From positions 372,001 to 436,000 of the forward strand of contig NZ_JAEUAW010000001.1 in assembly GCF_019511665.1 (NCBI RefSeq): a stretch of 64,000 nt of DNA, read 5' to 3'. Position 1 is the stretch's first letter. Every line of letters starts with the position of its first letter. The notes beneath the pieces are model-generated. The model was not told the origin of the DNA, searched no databases, and saw only the letters and a list, made by a program, of their open reading frames with translations. Source of the stretch: Microbacterium jejuense (GTDB lineage Bacteria; Actinomycetota; Actinomycetes; Actinomycetales; Microbacteriaceae). The translations under genes were made by a program, and so were the position numbers. This document shows, piece by piece, positions 54,154-62,893 of the stretch.

Positions 54154-54870
54154 TCACTTCTTGCCGGGCGCGTCGAGTCCGCCGGTGCACAGTGCGTTCG
54201 GCTCGGGCGCGTTGGTGGAGTGCCAGTACGCCGTGATGAACTCCTTCAGGCGAGGGTCGTCGGCGGCATCGACCTTCAGCTGCGCGTTCCACGCGCTGAT
54301 GGCGATCGGGGTGTCCATGCCTTCGTACGGCGACATCGTGGCGAAGGTCGACGGCATGAGCGCCTCGAGCGTCGCGATGTCATCGGCCGACACCTGCGCC
54401 GGGTCGTACGTGATCCAGACCGCGCCGTGCTCGAGGTCGTGGACGGCGTTCTCATTGGGCACCGGCTGCGTGTAGATGCCGCAGTTCAGCCAGATCGCGT
54501 TGTGGTCGCCGCCGGCGGGAGGCGTCTGCGGGTAGTCGACGGCGCCGTCGACGTGGGTCGCGGTGTTGTCGAACGTCTCGACGCCCTCGATGCCGCTGCC
54601 GTCGCCGTCGCCGCGCGCGTAGGTGGGTGCCGGGGCGGGGGCGAAGACGAAGGATGCCACGATCGCGGCGACCACGGCGACCGCCGCCGTCGCGCCGACG
54701 ATCCACCACACGAGCTTGCTGCGGCGGCGCTTCGCCAGCTGCTTCTGGTACTCGGCGAGCTTCTCCTGACGCTTCTGCTCGCGCTGCTGCTTGACGCTGA
54801 GGTTGATCTGGGCCTGAGTGGCCGGGTTGCCGCTCGTACGCTTCTCGGCGGGGGTCGGGGTCGGGGTCAT
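54154..54870 (-). CDS. Membrane-anchored DUF3105 protein
   Basis: 238 residues. Basic coiled region (about 20-50, KQQREQKRQEKLAEYQKQLA) precedes one membrane helix (about 54-76), then the DUF3105 domain with VDYPQTPPAGGDHNAIWLNC (about 111-130), GIYTQPVPNENAVHDLEHGA (about 131-150). The conserved His residues and Cys130 suggest a metal site. Head of a DUF3105-DUF305-membrane protein operon, a common actinobacterial pairing. Confidence 0.88.
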   Translation of the reverse strand: MTPTPTPAEKRTSGNPATQAQINLSVKQQREQKRQEKLAEYQKQLAKRRRSKLVWWIVGATAAVAVVAAIVASFVFAPAPAPTYARGDGDGSGIEGVETFDNTATHVDGAVDYPQTPPAGGDHNAIWLNCGIYTQPVPNENAVHDLEHGAVWITYDPAQVSADDIATLEALMPSTFATMSPYEGMDTPIAISAWNAQLKVDAADDPRLKEFITAYWHSTNAPEPNALCTGGLDAPGKK

Positions 54871-54986
54871 GGGCTCGATCTCGGCTCGGCCGCCGGGCGC
54901 GGGGCCCGCGGTGTCGGGTGCTGGACTGCCCTCATCCTATGCGGCCGAATGCAAGCGGGGGCTGGGAAGCCGCCGACAGGCCGGTC

Positions 54987-55017
54987 TTGCGGGCGGTTGC
55001 CGGGAATCCGCTATCCT
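54987..55017 (+). promoter_or_regulatory. Promoter for the Bcr/CflA efflux gene
   Basis: TTGCGG (54987-54992) and TATCCT (55012-55017) with a 19-bp spacer. A start near 55024 leaves a short leader and argues that translation begins at TTG 55082, not at the upstream end of the open frame. Confidence 0.45.
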
Positions 55018-55081
55018 GGGTTCTCGAATCGATTCGACCTTCCTGTCGCCTGATTCCCGCGCCCCGAAACGAAATACGCCG

Positions 55082-56443
55082 TTGCTCGATACCGCCTCCG
55101 TTCCCGTCCAGAAGCCCGAAGACCGACCCGCCGAGCCCCGGCCGACGCCCCGCCCCGACACGAGCACCGGCGCCATCCGCACTCTGGGCAGCAACCCGGC
55201 CACCGCGCCGATCGTGCTGCATCCGGGCGACTCGATCACGCATCGCCGCCGCGTCCTGTACATCGTGCTGCTCGGTGCGCTCACGGCGCTCGGGCCGTTC
55301 ACGATCGACCTCTACCTGCCCGCCTTCCCCGTGCTGGAGGAGGACTTCCAGACCACGGCCGCGCTCATCCAGCTGACACTCACGGGCACCATGATCGGCT
55401 TCGCCCTCGGTCAGCTGGTCGTCGGGCCGCTGAGCGACAAGGTCGGACGCCGCATCCCGCTGCTCAGCGTCACCGCGCTGCACGTGCTCGCGAGCACGGC
55501 GGCCGCCCTCGCGCCGACGCTCGAGCTCCTGTCGGTCGCGCGCGTGCTGCAGGGCGCCGGCGCCGCTGCCGGCGGCGTCGTCGCGGCGGCGATCGTGCGA
55601 GACCTGTTCGGCGGCCGCCGCCTCGTCGTGATGCTGTCACGCCTCGCGCTGGTCTCGGGCGTCGCGCCCGTGCTCGCGCCGCTCGTCGGCTCGGCGCTGC
55701 TGGCGGTCATGCCGTGGCGTGGCATCTTCGTCGTACTCGCCGTGTACGGCGCGATCATGCTCGTGTCGGCCATCATCTTCCTGCCCGAGACGCTGCCCAA
55801 GGCGCGCCGCCGCGAGCGCGGCGCGACGACGGTCTGGCAGCGCTACCGCAGCGTGTTCAGCGACCGCGTCTTCATCGGCGTGCTGATCATCGGCGGCATG
55901 ACGTTCTCGGGCATGTTCTCGTACCTGTCGAGCTCGTCCTTCCTGTTCCAGCAGACGTACGGCTTCGACGCGCAGCAGTACGGCATCCTGTTCGCCGTCA
56001 ACTCGCTGGGCGTCGTCGTGGGCGTGCAGACCGCGTCGCGCCTGGCCGCGCGGTTCGGCCCGCAGTGGGTCATGGCGTGGTCGACGGCGGTGCTCGTGCT
56101 CGCGGCATCCGCCATCGTCGTCACCGACCAGCTGGGCTTCGGCCTGTGGGGCACGATCGTGCCGCTGTGGATCTTCATCGCCGCGTGTGGCTTCACGTTC
56201 CCGTGCGTGCAGGTGCTGGCCCTCGACCGCCACGGCAAGGCCGCGGGGACTGCGCAGTCGATCGTCGGCGCGACGAACTTCGGCGTGGCGGGCCTCGTGT
56301 CGCCGCTCGTGGGCTGGATCGCTCGGGATGCCGGCATCACGGCCACCACGATGGCCTCGGTCATGGTGGGCTGCGCCGTCGTGGGCGTGCTGTCGCTGTG
56401 GCTCATCGTGCGTCCCCGCACGGTGGAGCGCCTCGCGCCCTGA
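55082..56443 (+). CDS. MFS drug efflux transporter, Bcr/CflA (DHA1) family
   Basis: 453 residues, 12 helices beginning near residue 58 (VLYIVLLGALTALGPFTIDL). Motif A GQLVVGPLSDKVGRRIPLLS (about 111-130) and motif C-like ALVSGVAPVLAPLVGSALLA (about 189-208). The first 55 residues are Pro/Thr-rich and outside the conserved family. No ATG is available before the transport core; TTG 55082 is the best start given the promoter position. Bcr/CflA members export drugs or sugars. Confidence 0.85.
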   Translation: MLDTASVPVQKPEDRPAEPRPTPRPDTSTGAIRTLGSNPATAPIVLHPGDSITHRRRVLYIVLLGALTALGPFTIDLYLPAFPVLEEDFQTTAALIQLTLTGTMIGFALGQLVVGPLSDKVGRRIPLLSVTALHVLASTAAALAPTLELLSVARVLQGAGAAAGGVVAAAIVRDLFGGRRLVVMLSRLALVSGVAPVLAPLVGSALLAVMPWRGIFVVLAVYGAIMLVSAIIFLPETLPKARRRERGATTVWQRYRSVFSDRVFIGVLIIGGMTFSGMFSYLSSSSFLFQQTYGFDAQQYGILFAVNSLGVVVGVQTASRLAARFGPQWVMAWSTAVLVLAASAIVVTDQLGFGLWGTIVPLWIFIAACGFTFPCVQVLALDRHGKAAGTAQSIVGATNFGVAGLVSPLVGWIARDAGITATTMASVMVGCAVVGVLSLWLIVRPRTVERLAP

Positions 56444-56452
56444 CGCGTCGGG

Positions 56453-56953
56453 TCAGTCCCCGGAGGGACGCACCGGCTGCAGCCGGAACAGCCGCACCGT
56501 GCGGCCGGACTCGCGCTCGTAGTTGCGGTACCCCGGCCACTGCGCCTCGATCCGCGCCCACACGGCGTCGCGCTCGGCGTCGGGCACCACGGTCGCGTGC
56601 ACCGGCAGACGGCGCCCCCGCACCGTGATCGCCGCGTCGGGGTGCGCGAGCAGGTTGGCTGTCCAGGCGGGATGCCGCGCCCCGGCGAAGTTCGTTCCGG
56701 CGACGATCGCACGCCCCCGGCCGTCGGGCGTGTACATCAGCGGCACGTCCCGCGGCTCGCCCGAGCGCGCCCCGACGGTGTGCAGGATCAGCGAGGGGAC
56801 GAGGAGCGCGCTCACCTGCACGCGGCCGCCCGACAGCCACGCGACCGCACGCTCGACCGGGGGCAGCAGCACGGGTCCGAGGAATCGCCGGAACACGCGG
56901 GTGCGGGTCAGCGGCGCGATCAGCGTGCGCAGCACATCGACGACAGCGGTCAT
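56453..56953 (-). CDS. Deazaflavin (F420)-dependent nitroreductase-family protein
   Basis: 166 residues, Ddn-like split barrel. Seen: ILHTVGARSGEPRDVPLMYT (about 70-89), GRAIVAGTNFAGARHPAWTA (about 93-112), NLLAHPDAAITVRGR and WPGYRNYERESGRTVRLFRL (about 142-161). Binds F420 in related mycobacterial proteins. ATG 56953 lies in a 66-bp spacer shared with the divergent PAP2 gene. Confidence 0.88.
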   Translation of the reverse strand: MTAVVDVLRTLIAPLTRTRVFRRFLGPVLLPPVERAVAWLSGGRVQVSALLVPSLILHTVGARSGEPRDVPLMYTPDGRGRAIVAGTNFAGARHPAWTANLLAHPDAAITVRGRRLPVHATVVPDAERDAVWARIEAQWPGYRNYERESGRTVRLFRLQPVRPSGD

Positions 56954-57019
56954 ACCGACATCCTGACCGGTCGCTGTCAAGCCGGGCGGATGCCGCACCC
57001 GGACAGGCAGAATGGGGCG

Positions 57020-57700
57020 ATGACGGACGTGCGACGCCGAGAGGCAAGCCCCCGGGTGGCGACGACCGTCGTGGTCCGGCTGGTCGTGGGCGGAGCGCTC
57101 ACCCTCCTCTCGGTCGCGCTGGGATGGTGGATCCTCACCCGCGGTGTGGAGCCGTTCCCCGTCGATGACTGGTGGAACACCCTCCTCGCCGAGTGGTGGC
57201 ATCCTGCCCTCGCCGGATTCTCGCGTGTCATGAACTGGGTCGGCGGCGGCTGGTTCGGCGTGCTCGCGGTGCCCATCGCCGCAGCCATCGGCCTCGTGCT
57301 GCTCAAGCGGCCGTGGGCGGCCGCGTACTTCCTCGCGGCCGAGGCGGTGTCGGCCGGCTTCGTCCAGGTGCTCAAGCACGCGTTCGGACGCGTGCGCCCC
57401 GAAGACATCCTCGTCATCTCGGACTACGGCTCGTACCCGTCCGGCCATGTCGCCAACGCGGCCACGATCGCCGTCGCCGCGTTCGTCATCTTCCCGCGCG
57501 CGTGGGTGGCCGTCGTGGGGGCGGTCTGGGTCGTGCTGATGGCCTTCAGCCGCACCTATCTGCATGCGCACTGGCTGTCCGACACCCTCGGCGGCGCCCT
57601 CATCGGCGCCGGTGCGGCCCTGCTCGTCGCCGCGGCTTTCGCCGTCCCGCTGGACCGTGAGCGAAGGAATGACTCGTCCCGGAACGCCTGGCTAGGCTGA
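57020..57700 (+). CDS. PAP2-family membrane phosphatase
   Basis: 226 residues, about six helices. The three phosphatase motifs are complete: KHAFGRVRP (about 123-131), YPSGH (about 143-147) and SRTYLHAHWLSD (about 178-189), with the acid-base His residues. Likely removes phosphate from a lipid such as phosphatidic acid or undecaprenyl pyrophosphate at the outer face of the membrane; the precise lipid is unknown. Ends 4 bp before the DUF853 gene. Confidence 0.9.
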   Translation: MTDVRRREASPRVATTVVVRLVVGGALTLLSVALGWWILTRGVEPFPVDDWWNTLLAEWWHPALAGFSRVMNWVGGGWFGVLAVPIAAAIGLVLLKRPWAAAYFLAAEAVSAGFVQVLKHAFGRVRPEDILVISDYGSYPSGHVANAATIAVAAFVIFPRAWVAVVGAVWVVLMAFSRTYLHAHWLSDTLGGALIGAGAALLVAAAFAVPLDRERRNDSSRNAWLG

Positions 57701-57704
57701 GCGC

Positions 57705-59729
57705 ATGTCAGCCGCGCCCGAAACGCCTGCGTCCGAGTCCACCGCCACCGACCCGTCCGTCGCGGCCGCCGAGGCGGAGCTGGCACGGCTCCGTGCCGAG
57801 GCAGAGGCCGCCGAGGCTCAGCTCAAGGCGGCGCAGGCGAAAGCCGCGCTGGCGGCCGCCGAGGCCGAGGCGGCGAAGGCCCGGGCCGGCGGCCCTTCGA
57901 CAGGCTCGGGGACCGGAGCTCGGGCTGCCGAGCAGGAGACCCCGGCTGCCGAGCGGGAGGCGCCGGCTGCCGAGCCGGCGGCCGCTGAGCCTGTCGAAGC
58001 GCCCTTGCCGGCGGCTGCTGAGCCCGTCGAAGCGCCCGCGCCGCCGGCATCCCCCGCCCCTCCTGCCGAGCCGGCCGACGGCGCGCCGCTCGACGCCGAC
58101 GAGGTGGCCGCGATCGTGAAGGGGTACACCTTCGAGGCGACGACGCTCGACCTCGGTGCCCTCGTCAACGGCGAGCCGGTGCCCGAGGCGCAGATCCGCA
58201 TCCCGCTCGGCATGATGAACCGCCACGGCCTCGTGGCGGGCGCGACCGGCACCGGCAAGACCCGCACGCTGCAGGGGCTGGCCGAGCAGCTCGCGGCGAA
58301 GGGCGTGCCGGTGTTCGCCGCCGACATCAAGGGCGACCTGTCGGGCGTCGCGACACCGGGGGAGTCGAACGAGAAGCTGCTCGCGCGGACGCGCGCCATC
58401 GGCCAGGACTGGAAGCCCGAGGCGTCGGTCACCGAGTACTTCGCGCTCGGCGGCGTCGGCAAGGGCGTCCCGGTACGTGCGACTGTGTCGGGCTTCGGGC
58501 CGCTGCTGCTGAGCAAGGTGCTCGGCCTCAACGCCACGCAGGAGTCGAGCCTCGGCCTCGTGTTCCACTACGCCGACGCCAACGGCCTGGCGCTCGTCGA
58601 CCTGTCGGATCTGCGGGCCGTGCTCACGCACCTCACGAGCGACGAGGGCAAGGCCGAGCTGAAGGAGCTCGGCGGCCTGTCTGCGGCGACGGCCGGCGTC
58701 ATCCTGCGCGAGCTCATCACCTTCGCGGATGCCGGTGCCGACGTGTTCTTCGGCGAGCCCGAGTTCGCGGTCACGGACTTTCTGCGAACCGCTCCCGACG
58801 GCCGGGGCTTCATCAGCCTGCTCGAGGTGCCCGGTGTGATCGACAAGCCGGCGCTGTTCTCGACGTTCCTGATGTACCTGCTCGCCGAGCTGTTCGAGAT
58901 CCTCCCCGAGGTGGGGGATGCCGACAAGCCGAAGCTCGTGTTCTTCTTCGACGAGGCGCACCTGCTGTTCAAGGACGCGTCGAAGGACTTCCTGGCGGCG
59001 ATCACGCAGACGGTGCGGCTCATCCGCTCGAAGGGCGTCGGCGTGTTCTTCGTCACCCAGACGCCGAAGGACGTGCCGTCGGACGTGCTCGCGCAGCTCG
59101 GGTCGCGCGTGCAGCACGCGCTGCGGGCGTTCACGCCCGACGACGCCAAGGCGCTGCGCGCCACCGTCGGCACCTACCCGAAGTCGGGTTACGACCTGGA
59201 GCGCGTGCTGCAGGAGCTCGGCACCGGTGAGGCGATCGTCACCGTCATGAGCGAGAAGGGCGCCCCGACGCCCGTCGCGTGGACCCGGCTGCGCGCGCCG
59301 CAGGGGCTCATGTCGCCGACCCCGGACCCCGCCATCGAGGCCGCCGTGAAGGCGTCGCCGCTGCTGGCCAAGTACGGGACGCCGATCGACCGCGAATCGG
59401 CGCGCGAGATCCTCGCGGCCAAGATGAAGGCGGCCGACGACGCCGCGGCCGCCGAAGAGGCGGCCCTCGCCAAAGCGAAGGCCGACGCCGAGTACGCCAA
59501 GCAGAAGGCGGCCATCGACAAGCAGCAGGCCGCCGCCGACAAGGCCGCCGCCGCGGCCGAGAAGAAGGCGCAGCAGGAGTATGAGCGTCTGCTCAAGAAG
59601 ACCGCGGGCACCACGCGCACGTCGCGCAGCTCGCAGAAGTCGCCCATCGAGCAGATCCTGAACTCCAAGTCGACGCAGACTATCCTCGGGGGAGTGATCC
59701 GCGGGATCTTCGGCACCGGCAGACGGTGA
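57705..59729 (+). CDS. HerA-like ATPase (DUF853, C-terminal helicase family)
   Basis: 674 residues. An Ala/Glu coiled coil (about 18-62) and a Pro/Ala linker (62-125) precede the ATPase: Walker A GATGTGKT at 179-186, Walker B LVFFFDEAH with Asp416-Glu417, and FVTQTPKDVP near 450. A second Ala/Lys coiled coil covers about 575-645, and the tail ends GGVIRGIFGTGRR. HerA relatives pump DNA with NurA nucleases, but DUF853 proteins occur alone and their role is unknown. The linker carries three copies of a CTTCGACAGGCTC-type repeat. Confidence 0.88.
   Translation: MSAAPETPASESTATDPSVAAAEAELARLRAEAEAAEAQLKAAQAKAALAAAEAEAAKARAGGPSTGSGTGARAAEQETPAAEREAPAAEPAAAEPVEAPLPAAAEPVEAPAPPASPAPPAEPADGAPLDADEVAAIVKGYTFEATTLDLGALVNGEPVPEAQIRIPLGMMNRHGLVAGATGTGKTRTLQGLAEQLAAKGVPVFAADIKGDLSGVATPGESNEKLLARTRAIGQDWKPEASVTEYFALGGVGKGVPVRATVSGFGPLLLSKVLGLNATQESSLGLVFHYADANGLALVDLSDLRAVLTHLTSDEGKAELKELGGLSAATAGVILRELITFADAGADVFFGEPEFAVTDFLRTAPDGRGFISLLEVPGVIDKPALFSTFLMYLLAELFEILPEVGDADKPKLVFFFDEAHLLFKDASKDFLAAITQTVRLIRSKGVGVFFVTQTPKDVPSDVLAQLGSRVQHALRAFTPDDAKALRATVGTYPKSGYDLERVLQELGTGEAIVTVMSEKGAPTPVAWTRLRAPQGLMSPTPDPAIEAAVKASPLLAKYGTPIDRESAREILAAKMKAADDAAAAEEAALAKAKADAEYAKQKAAIDKQQAAADKAAAAAEKKAQQEYERLLKKTAGTTRTSRSSQKSPIEQILNSKSTQTILGGVIRGIFGTGRR
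57893..58034. repeat. Three CTTCGACAGGCTC-type repeats inside the DUF853 linker
   Basis: CCCTTCGACAGGCTCGGGGA starts at 57893; inverted versions TGAGCCTGTCGAAGCG (57986-58001) and CTGAGCCCGTCGAAGCG (58018-58034) follow. They encode PSTGSGT and AEPVEAP in a low-complexity stretch. This short palindromic word is widespread in actinobacteria and proteobacteria as an extragenic repeat; here it lies in frame inside a gene. Confidence 0.7.
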
Positions 59730-59732
59730 GTC

Positions 59733-59775
59733 CGCGAAGGCCCCGGATCGACCCCGGATCCGGAAGGCCTTCGCG
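59733..59775. terminator. Hairpin between DUF853 and the next gene, overlapping its start site
   Basis: CGCGAAGGCC (59733-59742) pairs with GGCCTTCGCG (59766-59775); inner CCGGATC repeats can pair too. The right arm covers GGAAGG and ends at the first base of the downstream GTG start, so it may end DUF853 transcription and also mask the ribosome site. Confidence 0.6.
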
Positions 59776-60452
59776 TGCGCAGACCGAAGACCGTCGCCGT
59801 GCTCGCGGCGGCGATCGTGGCCGCCGTCGCCGGTGCGACGCTCGCGGTGCTCGGCGTCCCGCTGGGCGAGTCGTCGCCGGCGAAGGCCGTGCCCAGCGCA
59901 CGACCGTCGCCGGACGGGCCGGGCGCGACGGCATCCAGTCCGTCCGCCGCGATCGACGACACGGTGACCGCCGACGACTACTGCTACGTCGAGGCGATGA
60001 TCTACTACCGCGTCAAGGAGGAGGAGCTCGCGCAGACGCTGCTGCGCAAGGACGGCCTCTCGCCGGCGGCCGAGGCGTTCGCGAAGCGCGTGGTCGGCGA
60101 CGACGTCGCCGAGCTCGACGACCTGCGGGAGTGGTACGTGTCGTGGGCGCCGGCGCGCCCGCTCGACCCGCCCACGGGGGGCCCCTGCGCCGGGCACGGC
60201 TCGGACCACGCGCAGATGCCGGGCATGCCGTCATGGTCGAGCGAGCAGGCGCTCGTCGACGCCGCGCCGCCCGATGCCGAGCGCCGCTATGCCGAGATCG
60301 TCCGCGCCCAGAACGCCGGCATGGTCGCTGTCGTGTCGCTGATCCTCGACGGCGATCCGCACCCTGATGTGCGCGCCTCGGCGGAGGCCGTGCTCGAGCG
60401 CGAGCAGGCCGACGGCCCGCTCATCGACGAGATCCTGCGCCAGACGCCGTAG
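59775..60452 (+). CDS. Membrane-anchored DUF305-like protein, degenerate
   Basis: 225 residues from GTG 59775. One N-terminal helix (about 6-28) and a Ser/Pro spacer precede a helical domain: YCYVEAMIYYRVKEEELAQT (about 69-88), FAKRVVGDDVAELDDLREWY, GHGSDHAQMPGMPSW (about 138-152). The pattern resembles DUF305, but the HHAQAI and RHHEGAI pairs of the complete copy at 53472 are not conserved. Secreted helical protein of unknown role; family link is tentative. Confidence 0.6.
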   Translation: MRRPKTVAVLAAAIVAAVAGATLAVLGVPLGESSPAKAVPSARPSPDGPGATASSPSAAIDDTVTADDYCYVEAMIYYRVKEEELAQTLLRKDGLSPAAEAFAKRVVGDDVAELDDLREWYVSWAPARPLDPPTGGPCAGHGSDHAQMPGMPSWSSEQALVDAAPPDAERRYAEIVRAQNAGMVAVVSLILDGDPHPDVRASAEAVLEREQADGPLIDEILRQTP

Positions 60453-60460
60453 CGGGCTCG

Positions 60461-61207
60461 TCACCACCCGCTGAGGGATCCCAGCGGGGCGAGCGCGCGC
60501 GCCGCCTCGCGCAGCGCGCCCACGTGCCGCGCGGCGACCGACAGGCCGGCGATCGAGGTCGACAGTGCCACGGCGCCCACCGGGCGGGCGTCGTCGTCGT
60601 GGATCGGCACGGCGAGGCACCCCCGGTCGGACCTCAGCAGCGCGACCTGCTCGGTGTAGCCGCGGACGGCGTACGCCTCGTGGATCGGGCGCAGGTCGGC
60701 GGCCGACACCTCCGTCCGCCAGGCCGGAGCGTGCGGCATCCGCCTGTCGGGATGTGCGACGAGCCACAGGTGCCCGATGGCTGATCGTGTCGGGTCGGCC
60801 AGCAGCGCGTCGCGGTCCGACAGCGGGCGTCCGGCATCCTCGTCGATCACCAGGAGCCCCGCGCGGTGGAAGGCGAACAGGTGGACCGCCTCACCTGTCT
60901 GGGCGCGCAGCCGGTCCACGACCTCGGCGTGGGGCGGGCGCGTGCGGGCGCCGACCACGGCAGCGAGCTCCAGGACCCGCGTGCCGAGGAGGAACCCCGA
61001 GAAGTCCGAGCGCCGCACCAGGTACTCGTCGCGCACGAGCGAGTTGACGACCCGGTACACCGTCGCGCGGGGCGCGCCGACCGCGCGGGCGATGTCGGCA
61101 GCGGACGCGCCGCGGTCGTCGCGCGCGACCTGCTCGAGGATCTCGAGCGCCAGTCCCAGGCCCTTCTCGGGCAGTCGCATGTCGCCCACGATGCCCGCTC
61201 CGCTCAC
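60461..61207 (-). CDS. IclR-family transcriptional regulator
   Basis: 248 residues. N-terminal IclR winged helix at about 10-62 (KGLGLALEILEQVARDDRGA, VGAPRATVYRVVNSLVRDEY), C-terminal effector domain (GEAVHLFAFHRAGLLVID about 103-120, GCLAVPIHDDDARPVGAVAL about 199-218). GTG 61207 overlaps the APC permease stop by 4 bp (GTGA), giving a permease-regulator operon. It probably senses the permease's cargo or a breakdown product. Confidence 0.88.
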   Translation of the reverse strand: MSGAGIVGDMRLPEKGLGLALEILEQVARDDRGASAADIARAVGAPRATVYRVVNSLVRDEYLVRRSDFSGFLLGTRVLELAAVVGARTRPPHAEVVDRLRAQTGEAVHLFAFHRAGLLVIDEDAGRPLSDRDALLADPTRSAIGHLWLVAHPDRRMPHAPAWRTEVSAADLRPIHEAYAVRGYTEQVALLRSDRGCLAVPIHDDDARPVGAVALSTSIAGLSVAARHVGALREAARALAPLGSLSGW

Positions 61208-62643
61208 GACCGTGCCGGCCCGTCGAGGCAGTCCGCATCGGTCGGCCAGTCGTGCACGCCGATGCGTGCGCCCACGCCGGGATGACGGGCGATGCGCGCA
61301 CAGCCGGCGGCGACGACGGCGGCGAGGATGCCGGTCGCCCACAGCAGCCCCGGCAGGTTGTCGCGCACGGTGGCGGCCAGATAGAAGCACAGGATGCACA
61401 GCAGACCGGCCAACGGCACGATGCACAGCACGGCCCCGCGCACGGTCAGCTCGCCGATCCGCCGGAGGAACGCCGGCGCCGCGGCGCACACCAGTGCATA
61501 CGCGAGCACGAATCCGAGGATCGACGCCGGCGAGGTGACGACGCGCATGTCTTGGCGGCTGCCGCCCCACGCCAGCACCGCCACCGGCACCGCGGTGACC
61601 GCGGCGGCGAGCATCGCGCCGGCCGCCGCGGGCACACCGCGTCGTGACACGCGGCCGAAGGCCGCGGGGAGCAGCCCTTCGCGACTCATCGCGAAGGCGA
61701 TCCTCGTCGCCGCGTTGGTCATCGCGAGCGCGCACGCGAGGAACGAGAGCGCGACGATCAGGTCGGTCAGGCGCGAGAGCCCGGTGACGGCTGAGAGGGA
61801 TGCCGCACCCGGGCGGTCCGCGACGATGGACAGCTGCGCCGCCGTCCCCACGAGCATGACGACACCGGTCGCGCCGACGCTCACCATGATCGCCCGAGGA
61901 ACCGCGGCGAACGGGCGCCGCGTCTCGGGACCGAGTGCCGCACCGCTCTCGAAGCCGACGAAGCCGATCAGCGCGAAGGCGACGCCGGTGATGATGGCGT
62001 CGAGCGAGAAGTCGGTCGCGCGCGGGACGAGCAGCGCGACGTCCCACCGTGTGAGGCTGAGCGCGGCGATCGACAGTCCCAGCACCGTCACGACGGCGAT
62101 CGCCTCGAGCACGAACAGGATGCGCGTCGACATGCGCAGCCCGCGCGCCACGACCACCGCGATGACCGCTCCGAAGCCCACGACGAGCGTCATCACGAGC
62201 CACGGTGGAGCCTCTTGTCCGCTCAGCAGGCTCGCGATGCGCGCCGAGCCCGATGAGAGGGTGTTGACGGCGACCGCCAGGTAGCCGATGCCGAGCGCGG
62301 CGCCGGCCAGCAGCCCGGCGTGCGGTCCGAGCCCGCGGGCGGCGAACGTGTACAGCGAGCCGGTGCTGGCGATGCGGCGCGCGAACATGCCGATCACGAG
62401 CGCGACCCCGACCACGAGGGTGATCGTGATGGCGATGTCGAGGAACGCGAACGAGCCGCTGCGGGCATAGGCGGCCGCGGGATGCACCAGGAGGACGCCC
62501 GCGGGGGCGGTGGCGGCGACCGACTGCGCGACGACGTCGACGGTGCGCGCGTGCCGGCGACGGAGGCCGGCGAAGGGCGAGCGGGCGCCGAGGTCGCTGC
62601 GCGGACGTGCCCGCTCGATCGCGTCGGCGAGTGCGGTGCTCAT
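61204..62643 (-). CDS. APC-family permease
   Basis: 479 residues, about 12 hydrophobic segments from residue 35 onward. FALIGFVGFESGAALGPETR (about 225-244) is the APC helix 6/7 signature, and ASTGSLYTFAARGLGPHAGL (about 90-109) the helix 3 region. Imports an amino acid or amine; adjacency to a copper amine oxidase on the other strand makes an amine such as tyramine or phenylethylamine a reasonable guess. Coupled to the IclR gene downstream. Confidence 0.85.
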   Translation of the reverse strand: MSTALADAIERARPRSDLGARSPFAGLRRRHARTVDVVAQSVAATAPAGVLLVHPAAAYARSGSFAFLDIAITITLVVGVALVIGMFARRIASTGSLYTFAARGLGPHAGLLAGAALGIGYLAVAVNTLSSGSARIASLLSGQEAPPWLVMTLVVGFGAVIAVVVARGLRMSTRILFVLEAIAVVTVLGLSIAALSLTRWDVALLVPRATDFSLDAIITGVAFALIGFVGFESGAALGPETRRPFAAVPRAIMVSVGATGVVMLVGTAAQLSIVADRPGAASLSAVTGLSRLTDLIVALSFLACALAMTNAATRIAFAMSREGLLPAAFGRVSRRGVPAAAGAMLAAAVTAVPVAVLAWGGSRQDMRVVTSPASILGFVLAYALVCAAAPAFLRRIGELTVRGAVLCIVPLAGLLCILCFYLAATVRDNLPGLLWATGILAAVVAAGCARIARHPGVGARIGVHDWPTDADCLDGPARS

Positions 62644-62726
62644 GCATCCTCCTCGCTGTCGGCGCTGTCGTCCTGCGACTGGCCGCGACGCTACACGCGC
62701 AGCGTTGCGCGGAACGTCGGTGCATG

Positions 62727-62827
62727 TTTCGCCTGTGTGTCGTGGTGCGAGACGCGTGCGCGCACACCGCGTCCGGTCGTCTCACGAGGATTTCGCTCGG
62801 CGTTCGCGACCACACACGGAGGCGAAA
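62727..62827. promoter_or_regulatory. Imperfect inverted repeat upstream of the amine oxidase genes
   Basis: TTTCGCCT at 62727-62734 is matched by AGGCGAAA at 62820-62827, and the flanking GTGT/TGGT/CGA blocks also correspond in inverted order over about 28 bp. It lies in the 250-bp divergent gap between the APC permease and the amine oxidase genes. Confidence 0.35.
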
Positions 62828-62893
62828 TCGCGCCGGCGAAGAATCGCCCCGGACGCGGGTGCGAGCCGCGTCCTCGTCAGCGAAAGGACTCCC

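Noticed and set aside
56597..57019. Upstream part of the frame containing the PAP2 gene
   Set aside because: Antisense to the deazaflavin reductase gene with no family similarity; ATG 57020 starts the PAP2 protein.
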